From Achromobacter sp. ASV32 (GTDB taxonomy: Bacteria > Pseudomonadota > Gammaproteobacteria > Burkholderiales > Burkholderiaceae_B): a stretch of DNA of 42,259 bases. Of the stretch, positions 19,633-27,310 are shown one piece after another. Position numbers and translations under genes: made by a program. The stretch is from positions 1 to 42,259 of the forward strand of contig NZ_JAELTJ010000041.1 of NCBI RefSeq assembly GCF_016428805.1, written 5' to 3'. The number at the start of each line of letters is the position of its first letter. The first letter of the stretch is position 1. The notes below the pieces were generated by a model that was not told the origin of the DNA, did no database searches, and saw only the letters and a list, made by a program, of their open reading frames with translations.

Positions 19633-20741
19633 TGTCTGTCTCCTTTTCCTGTCTCTGAGTCTTGGCCCGGCTGTCGCCCCAACGCGGCACTAGGGGGGGG
19701 TGTGCCTTGCCGGATCGACGCCAACGCCATGCGACAGGCAAGCTGGAACGCCCGGATGGTCGCGTCCGGATTGGCCCGGCCCTGGCCCGCGATATCGAAA
19801 GCGGTGCCGTGGGCTGGCGTGACGATGGGAATGGGCAGGCCGCCCTGCACGGTAACCCCGCGCGAAAAGCCCATCAGCTTCATCGCAATCTGCCCCTGGT
19901 CGTGGTACATGGTCACCACCCCGTCGTACTCGGGCGCATCCGGTTGGACCTTGAGGAAAATGGTATCTGCCGGAAAGGGGCCGGACACCGGCAGGCCGCT
20001 GGCGCGCGCGACCGCGACGGCCGGCCCGATCACATCGAGCTCTTCGCGGCCGAAGGAGCCGTTGTCGCCATTGTGTGGATTCAATCCGCAGACAGCGATA
20101 CGCGGTTGTTCAATGCCTGAATCGACCATTGCCCGATGAATCAGCTGGATGGCGCGAATGACTCCTTCGACGGTGACCTGCCGCGCGACATCGCGCAGCG
20201 GAATATGAGAGGTGACGCGGGAAGTCCAGAGCCTGTCCAAGACGTTGAACTCACATACGGGCTCTTCATGCCGGATCTGCTGCGCAAACCAATGCAGTTC
20301 ATCGCTGGTTTCCATTCCGCCCAGATGCAATGAATGCTTATTGAGCGGAGCGAACAGGATGGCATCCGCATGTCCCTGGCTTACGGCGTCCAGGGCCAGA
20401 CCCAGTGTCCGCAGGCTGTAGCGTCCACCTTCCGCTGTGCTGACCCCGCGGACAAAGCCAGCCGGATTGGTTCCGAGAAAGGGCAATATGACGGGGCGGC
20501 CTGTCGCGCTCTGCTCGCGGAGGTCGAGATGGGCGAGCGATTCGATTTCGCAGCAAGGAGTATGTTGTCCAGCGACATCCATGCCGCGCCGCAGTTCGTC
20601 CGGATCGGCGATCACAAGTAGATCGGCGCGCGTGGTGGTTTCGGGCTGAGCCAGCAGCCGCGCGACCAGTTCGGGGCCAATGCCCGCCGGGTCTCCCAGG
20701 ACGACTGCAATGCGCGGCTTGCGCGAAGCGTTGGGTATCAT
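19629..20741 (-). CDS. PdxA-family dehydrogenase (PdxA2-like, catabolic context)
   Basis: This 370-residue NAD-dependent metal enzyme is related to 4-hydroxythreonine-4-phosphate dehydrogenase. It shows VVLGDPAGIGPEL at the N-terminus, APLNKHSLHLGG, and metal-binding histidines at 179 (TSHIPL), 223 (LNPHNG) and 280 (MYHDQG), with PFPADT before the last. In catabolic clusters, PdxA2 enzymes oxidise 4-phospho-threonate or -erythronate and normally sit beside a DUF1537 kinase; none is visible here. A longer frame continues to 21065, but MIPNASRKPRIAVVLGD matches the family start and GGAAGG lies just before it. It is in an operon after the dehydratase gene and overlaps the Bug gene. A vitamin B6 role is unlikely given the neighbours. 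Confidence 0.85.
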   Translation of the reverse strand: MIPNASRKPRIAVVLGDPAGIGPELVARLLAQPETTTRADLLVIADPDELRRGMDVAGQHTPCCEIESLAHLDLREQSATGRPVILPFLGTNPAGFVRGVSTAEGGRYSLRTLGLALDAVSQGHADAILFAPLNKHSLHLGGMETSDELHWFAQQIRHEEPVCEFNVLDRLWTSRVTSHIPLRDVARQVTVEGVIRAIQLIHRAMVDSGIEQPRIAVCGLNPHNGDNGSFGREELDVIGPAVAVARASGLPVSGPFPADTIFLKVQPDAPEYDGVVTMYHDQGQIAMKLMGFSRGVTVQGGLPIPIVTPAHGTAFDIAGQGRANPDATIRAFQLACRMALASIRQGTPPPSAALGRQPGQDSETGKGDRQ

Positions 20742-20812
20742 GAGGGGCCTTCCAAAAAGGCGGCATCGGAGACCGCGGATATCGGGTGTCAGCCGGGGGG
20801 GCAGGCCAGGGG

Positions 20813-22111
20813 TCACGCCCAAACGGCGCCGTTCGGAAACTCGTGGGCCGCTAGCGTTTTCGGGTAGAGCTCGATGCTGTAGCCGGGCCGCTTGGGGGGC
20901 ATGTATCGACCACCGCGAATGACGACCGGATCGAGGAAGTGTTCGTGCAAGTGGTCCACATACTCCAATACGCGGCGGTCGAGAGAGGCGGAGACACCGA
21001 TATAGTCGAACAGCGCGATATGCTGTACGTACTCGCACAGGCCCACGCCGCCCGCGTGCGGGCATACCGGAACACCAAACTTGGCCGCCATCAATAGCAC
21101 TACCAGCACTTCGTTCAGCCCGCCCAGGCGCGCAGCGTCGACCTGGCAGAAGTCGATTGCGCCGGCCTGCAGCAATTGCTTGAACATCACGCGATTGTGG
21201 CAGTGCTCGCCCGTGGCGACGCCGATGGGTGCTACGCGCCGGCGGATAGCGGCATGCCCAAGTATGTCGTCAGGGCTGGTGGGTTCCTCGATCCACCAGG
21301 GTTCGAAGGCCGCCAGGCGTCGCATGTTGTGAATGGCCTCATCCACCTCCCACACCTGGTTCGCATCCATCATGAGCGTGCGTTCCCAGCCGATTTCTTC
21401 GCGCAGGATCGTTGCGCGGCGGATGTCCTCTTCGATATTTCCACCGACTTTCTGCTTGAAATGCGTCCAGCCTTCGGCTATTGCCTCTCTCGCCAGGCGC
21501 CGCACTTTCTCTTCCGGATAGCCCAGCCAACCCGCCGAGGTGGTGTAAGCCGGATAGCCGAGCTCCAGCATTTCGCGTTCGCGCGCGCCGCGTGTTGGCA
21601 GTCGGCGGCGCAATAGCGCGATCGCCTCCTCAGGCGTCAGGGCGTCCATCACGAAGCGAAAGTCCAGGCAGCGCACCAAGTCTTCCGGACTCATGTCCGC
21701 CAGAAGCTTCCACACCGGCTTGCCGACGGATTTTCCCCAAAGGTCCCACACCGCGTTGACGATGGCGGCCGTTGCCAGATGGATCACACCCTTGTCAGGG
21801 CCGACCCAGCGTAGCTGGCTGTCCTCTGTCGTGATCTGGCGCCAGAACGCACCCATATCGGCGGTGATCTCTTCGAGCTTGCGGCCCTCGACGAAAGCCT
21901 GGAGCGATTTCACTGCGGCTACGCACAACTCGTTGCCGCGTCCGATGGTGAATGTCAGACCATGACCCTCCAGGTCCGAACGGTCGGTATGCAGCACCAC
22001 ATAGGTCGCGGAGTAGTCGGGCGCGGCGTTCATCGCATCGGAGCCGTCGAGCGAGCGAGACGTGGGGAAGCGGATGTCCCGCACGGAAAGGCGTTTAATG
22101 AGAGTGGACAT
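20813..22111 (-). CDS. L-fuconate dehydratase-like enolase-superfamily enzyme
   Basis: This 432-residue enzyme begins with the characteristic DIRFPTSRSLDGSDAMN and GHGLTFTIGRGNE of the FucD/ENOSF1 group. It should dehydrate L-fuconate, or a similar acid sugar, to the 2-keto-3-deoxy acid. The catalytic set is complete: Lys219 and Lys221 (FKQK), metal ligands Asp249 (MMDANQ), Glu275 (WIEEP) and Glu302 (TGEH), and His352 (CPHAGG). These lie one residue from the positions recalled for Xanthomonas FucD. It is first in the minus-strand operon and divergent from the LysR gene. D-arabinonate or L-galactonate activity is also possible, since FucD is promiscuous. Confidence 0.85.
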   Translation of the reverse strand: MSTLIKRLSVRDIRFPTSRSLDGSDAMNAAPDYSATYVVLHTDRSDLEGHGLTFTIGRGNELCVAAVKSLQAFVEGRKLEEITADMGAFWRQITTEDSQLRWVGPDKGVIHLATAAIVNAVWDLWGKSVGKPVWKLLADMSPEDLVRCLDFRFVMDALTPEEAIALLRRRLPTRGAREREMLELGYPAYTTSAGWLGYPEEKVRRLAREAIAEGWTHFKQKVGGNIEEDIRRATILREEIGWERTLMMDANQVWEVDEAIHNMRRLAAFEPWWIEEPTSPDDILGHAAIRRRVAPIGVATGEHCHNRVMFKQLLQAGAIDFCQVDAARLGGLNEVLVVLLMAAKFGVPVCPHAGGVGLCEYVQHIALFDYIGVSASLDRRVLEYVDHLHEHFLDPVVIRGGRYMPPKRPGYSIELYPKTLAAHEFPNGAVWA

Positions 22112-22151
22112 GGCAAGCAGGGCAAAGGGTCAATGGATAGACACATCGTAG

Positions 22152-22175
22152 ATTTTCCACGGGTATAGTAAAAAT
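22152..22175. promoter_or_regulatory. Candidate operator between dehydratase operon and LysR gene
   Basis: ATTTT at 22152-22156 and AAAAT at 22171-22175 form an interrupted dyad in the short divergent intergenic region, which is AT-rich against the surroundings. Position and shape fit a LysR-type binding site, but the arms are only 5 bp. Confidence 0.3.
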
Positions 22176-22218
22176 AGATATTCCTGATCCATTGATAACG
22201 AACCTTGATCGCTTGCTC

Positions 22219-23172
22219 ATGGCCCACAGTCTGCTCGAATCCCAGGACGTGTTCAGGCGTCTGCGCTTGAAGAGCCAGCAAGTGATGTTGCTGGATGCCC
22301 TGGAAAAGCACGGCAACCTGCATCGGGCCGCCAAGGCCATCCACGTCACGCAGCCTGCCGCCACCAATTTGCTGCGTCAGCTGGAGGATGGTCTCGGCGT
22401 GCTGCTCTTCGTTCGCCACGCGCGCGGCCTGTCGCCCACGGCGTTCGGGGAAACGATGATCCGTTACGCGCGCGGCATCCTCCATAACTTCGACCATGCG
22501 CGCGAGGAGATGGCGGCCTTCGCTGAAGGCGCGACCGGCCTGATTCGCATGGGAAGCGTCAGCGGCGCGGTTCCGTCGTTGCTGGTACCGGCCGTGGCTC
22601 GCTGCAAGCTTGCGTTCCCCCGATTGCGAATATCCTTGCTGGTGGATACCAGCGACCTGCTGCTTCCCATGTTGCTGCGAGATGATCTGGATGTGGTCCT
22701 TGGTCGCCTTCCCGACCATTTCGTCGACGAGGGCCTGGACGTGCAATTGCTGGGCGGCGAGCCGATGAGCATCGTCGCGCGCCCCGGCCATCCGTTGGCG
22801 ACCAAGCGCCGCCTGGCCTTGAGCCAACTGCGGGACTGCGCCTGGGTACTGCACCCCACTGGTAGCCCGATGCGCAGGCGCGTGGATCAGGCGCTGATGG
22901 ATGCTGGTCTGGTCCATGCGCCCGACGTTGTCGAATCCGCGTCGATTCTCGTGGCCACAGCTCTCCTGGAGAAGAGCGATATGGTTTCGGTGCTGCCATC
23001 GGCGGTGGCGCAACACTACGCGCGCTTTCGTATGCTGAAGATACTTCCCGTCGCGTTGCCGTTGTCGATGCCGCCTCTGGGAATCATTACTCGCAAGCGC
23101 AACAGCCATTCGTCTGCATTGAAGAATGTGCTGGAGTTGCTGTGCAGGGAGACCGTGCTCGCGCCTGCCTAG
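22219..23172 (+). CDS. LysR-family transcriptional regulator of the sugar-acid operon
   Basis: This regulator of about 317 residues has an N-terminal helix-turn-helix (LLDALEKHGNLHRAAKAIHV followed by TQPAATNLLRQLEDGLG) and a type 2 periplasmic-binding effector domain. The sequence resembles the GbpR/PcaQ-like branch, which controls sugar or aromatic-acid catabolism. It is transcribed divergently from the dehydratase operon and parallel to the FAH-fold gene, so it probably controls both. The start is uncertain: a TTG at 22192 would add nine residues, while the ATG at 22219 lacks an obvious ribosome binding site. The frame remains open for 42 codons beyond the TAG stop, which is probably chance. 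Confidence 0.85.
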   Translation: MAHSLLESQDVFRRLRLKSQQVMLLDALEKHGNLHRAAKAIHVTQPAATNLLRQLEDGLGVLLFVRHARGLSPTAFGETMIRYARGILHNFDHAREEMAAFAEGATGLIRMGSVSGAVPSLLVPAVARCKLAFPRLRISLLVDTSDLLLPMLLRDDLDVVLGRLPDHFVDEGLDVQLLGGEPMSIVARPGHPLATKRRLALSQLRDCAWVLHPTGSPMRRRVDQALMDAGLVHAPDVVESASILVATALLEKSDMVSVLPSAVAQHYARFRMLKILPVALPLSMPPLGIITRKRNSHSSALKNVLELLCRETVLAPA

Positions 23173-23478
23173 TGCTGGACAGGTGCGAAGTCAGGCGTTG
23201 AGGGTCTCAACCTCTTCCCTCTCCTTGCTGGATTCACCGGCGAACTCAGCGCTGACTTTCAACGATGGCTCGCGGCTCTGGCACCTGCGGCGCCAGGGTG
23301 AAACTCTAGGCATGTCACACGATCAGTAATCGTTATCGAACAATCAAGAATAGTTATTTCTCGAATGATTTCGGGAACATTATGATGACTCATCCGTGGA
23401 ATTCTTTGCTGTCTTTTCCACGCTGCACTGTCATCATGCGCGGGACGCATTCCGCATTACCTATGCCAAGGACTAGCG
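23173..23478. other. Intergenic region between LysR and FAH-fold genes
   Basis: No gene is recognised. The part from about 23310 to 23400 is AT-rich, with near-repeated motifs such as AATCGTTATCGAACAATC and AATAGTTATTTCTCGAATG, plausible as a promoter and regulator-binding region for the FAH-fold gene. The first 120 bases may be degraded coding sequence. Confidence 0.3.
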
Positions 23479-24672
23479 ATGCCTGCTTCCAATACCCGAT
23501 CCCGTCCTGAATGGACACCCGACGACGGCTTCAAGGGGACGCTGGTGGGACGAGTCTGGAGTCCCTCTGCCGGACCTGGCGGCGGACCCTGCGTGGTGGC
23601 GCTACGCAAGGATGGCGTATTCGATTTGAGCGGGACGGTCGCCACAATGAGCGGTTTGCTCGAGATGGAGGATCCCGTCGGACTGGTACGTTCCACAGCT
23701 GGTCGGCGTCTGTGCGGTGTCAGCGATCTGAGCGCCGAAGATTCTCCTGATAGCATCCATTTACTGGCTCCCTGCGATCTACAGGTCATCAAGGCTGCTG
23801 GCGTAACCTTCGCCGCCAGTATGCTGGAGCGCGTAATTGAAGAACAAACCCGGGGCGATCCGGCTCGCGCCGAAACAGTACGTCGATGGGTGATGAAACA
23901 GCTCGGCGGTTCGCTCGCCAGCATCAAGCCGGGCACGGCCAAGGCCCGGGAACTCAAGGAGTTGCTTATCAGCCAGGGGGTTTGGTCGCAATACCTGGAA
24001 GTAGGTATCGGCCCCGACGCCGAAATCTTCACCAAGGCACCAGTGCTGTCGGCCGTCGGTTTCGGGGCGGAGGTTGGTATTCATCCCAGTTCGAAATGGA
24101 ACAATCCAGAACCGGAAGTCGTGCTGGCAGTAAACAGCCGAGGTTGTGTGCTTGGCGCGGCGCTGGGCAACGACATTAATCTGCGGGATTTCGAGGGTCG
24201 CAGCGCGTTGTTGCTGGGCAAGGCCAAGGACAACAACGCTTCCTGCGCGATTGGCCCCTTCATCCGCCTATTCGATCAGAGTTTTACTCTGGACGACTTG
24301 TACAGACTGACTGTTTTGCTGGAGGTCCGTGGCGTAGACGGATTTGTATTGCGTGATCAAAGCTCTCTCGCACATATCAGTCGCGACCCACTCGATCTGG
24401 TCCGCCAGACCAGCGGGGAATATCACCAGTACCCAGACGGTTTCATGCTGTTTCTGGGTACCTTGTTCGCGCCTACAAAGGATCGTGACGAACCTGGCGG
24501 CGGCTTCACTCATCATCAGGGCGACGAAGTCTGCATCGCCAATGATCGGCTTGGCAAGCTGATCAATACCGTTAACCGTTGCGACCACATCCGCCCTTGG
24601 ACGTTCGGGCTGAGCCAATTGATGGCGAACCTTGCTGCTCGCGGCCTGCTGGGAGTGGCCAAGGAAGAATAG
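23479..24672 (+). CDS. Fumarylacetoacetate hydrolase-fold enzyme (2-keto-3-deoxy acid dehydratase/hydrolase-like)
   Basis: This 397-residue FAH-superfamily protein carries the core segment EPEVVLAVNSRG with the metal-binding Glu pair, then GNDINLRDFEGRSALLLGKA and KDNNASCAIGPFIRLFD. This pattern fits the branch that includes 2-keto-3-deoxy-D-arabinonate or -xylonate dehydratases and diketo-acid hydrolases. With the dehydratase operon next door, it could take the 2-keto-3-deoxy product onward, by a second dehydration or by C-C cleavage of an oxidised diketo acid. AAGGA at 23468-23472 lies 6 bases before the ATG. Composition is less GC-rich than the core genes. It is transcribed away from the operon, probably from its own promoter. 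Confidence 0.78.
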   Translation: MPASNTRSRPEWTPDDGFKGTLVGRVWSPSAGPGGGPCVVALRKDGVFDLSGTVATMSGLLEMEDPVGLVRSTAGRRLCGVSDLSAEDSPDSIHLLAPCDLQVIKAAGVTFAASMLERVIEEQTRGDPARAETVRRWVMKQLGGSLASIKPGTAKARELKELLISQGVWSQYLEVGIGPDAEIFTKAPVLSAVGFGAEVGIHPSSKWNNPEPEVVLAVNSRGCVLGAALGNDINLRDFEGRSALLLGKAKDNNASCAIGPFIRLFDQSFTLDDLYRLTVLLEVRGVDGFVLRDQSSLAHISRDPLDLVRQTSGEYHQYPDGFMLFLGTLFAPTKDRDEPGGGFTHHQGDEVCIANDRLGKLINTVNRCDHIRPWTFGLSQLMANLAARGLLGVAKEE

Positions 24673-24732
24673 GTCGCCGGGAGCCCTCTTGCTGCGAGTG
24701 AACAGCCTTGGTATGCAGAGCGCGACCATCCG

Positions 24733-24840
24733 TCATTGCCAGTTGGCTACCAGTATCGGGGTCAGCGCTGCCGTGTAGTTCTGCGACTGTGCGGTAACAC
24801 TGCTTGCCGTCGGCGTGCTAATGGCCATTGCATTTGCCAC
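24733..24840 (-). CDS. Possible 35-residue peptide with strong ribosome binding site
   Basis: A GTG at 24840-24838 is preceded at exactly 6 bases by GAGGAG (24852-24847, minus strand), followed by 35 codons and a TGA at 24735-24733. The peptide begins VANAMAISTPTASSV (Met if used as start), contains TAALTPILV, and is rich in Ala, Thr and Ser without charged residues. It is divergent from the mscS gene. It could be a true small gene or the surviving front end of a deleted gene. No homology is recognised. Confidence 0.3.
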   Translation of the reverse strand: MANAMAISTPTASSVTAQSQNYTAALTPILVANWQ

Positions 24841-24891
24841 GTGGGACTCCTCTAAAACAACATACCCGTATCTCCTATCAGGGAAGCGATC

Positions 24892-27060
24892 TTGCGAGCA
24901 GTAACCTTGCCTTTTTTTCGCCTGTGCCTGCCTCTGATAGTTTTTGTGTTGAGCCTGGGTTTAGCCCCTGCCGCGTCAGCCGCGCTTCCCGGCCTGATCG
25001 GATCGAGCGCCAGCAAGCCGGTCGACGACGTGCGACTCAACCAGTCCCTGGACCAAGTTATCCAGACGCTGGAAAACGAAAAGCAACGCACGGATCTTCT
25101 GAATCAGCTGAAGCAGCTACGCGATGCGACTCAAAGGAATCCGGAAAACGAGAAAGGCGGAATTCTCGCCCTCATCCGGGACGCCGCCGAAAACCTGGAA
25201 AAGCGCCTGGACGGCCCTGAGGGCCCACTGACCCGCTGGGCCATGCTGTACCGACGGGCGCGTGCCGAGTTCGACACCGGCATGCCCGCATGGCACGAGT
25301 GGCCCACGGTGGTTGCCGATTTCTTGCTCGTCATGGCGATCTGGGCCGGCTTGGCGGCGGTCCTGCGCTGGCTGGGCCGACACTTCAAGCAGCTACAGCC
25401 CCCGGCGGACGCTTCGCCCAGCCACGCGGGGCCTCGTCAACTACTGTGGCTGGCTGCCCGGAGGTTGGCGCCCTGGGTCATCGCCTTCGTGATCACGCTC
25501 TATCTTTCCGTTATGGCGCCAGATTCTCTGGGCCAACTCGGGGCTCTTGTGCTCGCCTACGTCTTGTTGGCTGGTGCGCTGTTCTCGTCGCTCTGCCTGA
25601 TCGCGTTGACCCTGCTTGACGGCCCGCACCGCAGGCAGGCGCTAGACATCGTGCTCCGGCGGGCTGCTGTCCCGCTTTGGCTGGTCGGCAGCCTGGCCGC
25701 ACTAGGTGACGCCCTGCACGATCCGGAAGTGACGAGCGTGTTCGGGCAGGGCGTGGCACAGTTCGCCGGGCTGTTTGCCAACGTGGCCGCAGCCACGTTG
25801 AGCGCGTTGTTCATCCTGCGGTTTCGTCGGCCGGTTTCCCACTTGATCCGCAACCAACCTAGGGAGCGCCGCGCCAATGGTCAAGGGCTGCATAAACTGC
25901 TGCGACTAGTGGGATCGCTATGGTTCATCCCATTTCTGATCCTGGTAGGCATATCGCTGTTCACCACTCTGGCCACTGCCGACGACAGCGACCAAGTCAT
26001 ACGCCGGGCCTTATTGTGCGCTTTGGTGGCGATCGCCGGGATGGCTGTCAGCGGCGTCATCCGTCGCGCTTATTTGCACTCCAGCCGCGGTAGGAATCGG
26101 CGTACCGCTTACCTGGGGCAGCTCAGGTACTTCGGCTACACCCTGCTTTGGTTTGGCAACCTGTTGGTGTTCCTGGAAATCGGCGCGCGTGTGCTGGGCC
26201 TTTCGTTGCTCAGTTTCATGGAAAACAGCGAATCGCAAATTGGCCCCAAAATGGTGAGCTTCGTGGGCATCCTGCTGATAGCGTGGCTGGTCTGGATTCT
26301 GACGGACACCGCGCTGCAGCACAGCCTCGGCACAGGCGGAAAGAACCGTGTCAACGTTCGCGCGCTAACGATGTTGCCGCTGATTCGGAACGTGTTGTTC
26401 ATCACTATCTTTGTGATTGCTGCAATCGTCGCACTAGCCAATATGGGCATGAATGTCACGCCGCTGTTGGCCGGGGCCGGCGTCATCGGCTTGGCCATTG
26501 GCTTCGGCGCACAATCGTTGGTGGCCGACCTGATTACGGGCCTATTCATCATCATCGAAAATTCCCTGACGATCGACGATTACGTAGATGTCGGAAATCA
26601 CCTTGGCACGGTCGAAAGCCTGACCATACGTACGGTACGCCTGCGAGACCTGGATGGCGTCGTACACACGATTCCGTTCAGTGCGATCAAGACCATCAAG
26701 AATTACTCTCGCGAGTTCGGCTACGCCATGTTCCGCTGGCCGGTACCGGCCGCCATGCCGATCGACGATGCTGTTGTATTGGTGCGTGACGTTGCGATGG
26801 AGTTGCGAACAGACTCGACGATCTATCCCTTCCTATGGTCCTCCATAGAACTGCAAGGAGTGGAAAGCTTCGACAGCGGCCAGGCCATACTTCGCTTCCG
26901 CTTCAAGACGGCGCCGCTGCGGCAATGGGAAGTCCAGCGCGCCTTCAACCTATGCTTGCGACGCCGGTTGGACAAGGCAGGGCTAGAACCATCCATGCCG
27001 CGCATGAATGTACAACTATCGAGAGCGTGTTCGCCCAAGGCCGCGAAGCCGGGGGCATGA
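24892..27060 (+). CDS. Large MscS-family mechanosensitive channel (YbiO-like)
   Basis: This 722-residue membrane protein begins with a signal-like segment (LPLIVFVLSLGLAPAASA), followed by a periplasmic coiled-coil-prone region (about 40-110: LNQSLDQVIQTLENEKQRTD). Many transmembrane helices come next. The conserved MscS pore helix and beta domain lie at about 500-610: LLAGAGVIGLAIGFGAQSLV, then DLITGLFIIIENSLTIDDYV and the vestibule domain. Size and layout fit E. coli YbiO, which releases solutes on hypo-osmotic shock. The start is a TTG at 24892, supported by GGGAAG at 24881-24886; no nearby ATG exists. It is the last gene of the accessory region. Confidence 0.85.
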   Translation: MRAVTLPFFRLCLPLIVFVLSLGLAPAASAALPGLIGSSASKPVDDVRLNQSLDQVIQTLENEKQRTDLLNQLKQLRDATQRNPENEKGGILALIRDAAENLEKRLDGPEGPLTRWAMLYRRARAEFDTGMPAWHEWPTVVADFLLVMAIWAGLAAVLRWLGRHFKQLQPPADASPSHAGPRQLLWLAARRLAPWVIAFVITLYLSVMAPDSLGQLGALVLAYVLLAGALFSSLCLIALTLLDGPHRRQALDIVLRRAAVPLWLVGSLAALGDALHDPEVTSVFGQGVAQFAGLFANVAAATLSALFILRFRRPVSHLIRNQPRERRANGQGLHKLLRLVGSLWFIPFLILVGISLFTTLATADDSDQVIRRALLCALVAIAGMAVSGVIRRAYLHSSRGRNRRTAYLGQLRYFGYTLLWFGNLLVFLEIGARVLGLSLLSFMENSESQIGPKMVSFVGILLIAWLVWILTDTALQHSLGTGGKNRVNVRALTMLPLIRNVLFITIFVIAAIVALANMGMNVTPLLAGAGVIGLAIGFGAQSLVADLITGLFIIIENSLTIDDYVDVGNHLGTVESLTIRTVRLRDLDGVVHTIPFSAIKTIKNYSREFGYAMFRWPVPAAMPIDDAVVLVRDVAMELRTDSTIYPFLWSSIELQGVESFDSGQAILRFRFKTAPLRQWEVQRAFNLCLRRRLDKAGLEPSMPRMNVQLSRACSPKAAKPGA

Positions 27061-27310
27061 CTGTGGGAGCCAATGCAATCCTGACCACCAAGGGATGAGG
27101 ACAAAAAGCAGGGAGAAGGATTTATCGCCGCGCTGGCGGATGTGGTGTCAGGCAAAGTGCGATGCGGCTTTCTCTCCCAACGCGCTTATGTGGCTCCTAG
27201 TCCACGCGGCCAAGCTCCTGCAACGTCGCCTGAAAATGAGCTAACCTACTGTCCCATATACGGTTTCAGGCCTTGCGCGTTGGGCACGAAAGACTTGACG
27301 CCGGCACTTT
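27061..27310. other. Intergenic, accessory-core border
   Basis: 250 bases with no recognisable gene or terminator. Composition changes from moderate to high GC on entering the next gene, so this is a likely right edge of the accessory region, but no repeat or att-like sequence was identified. Confidence 0.3.

Noticed and set aside
20742-21065. N-terminal extension of the PdxA-like protein
   Set aside because: The extra 108 residues are Arg/Pro-rich, overlap the dehydratase gene, and precede the conserved family start MIPNASRKPRIAVVLGD.
23173-23301. 42-codon open frame continuing beyond the LysR stop
   Set aside because: Stays in frame with the LysR gene, but the regulator already has normal length and the extension matches nothing recognised; probably chance or an unrelated relic.
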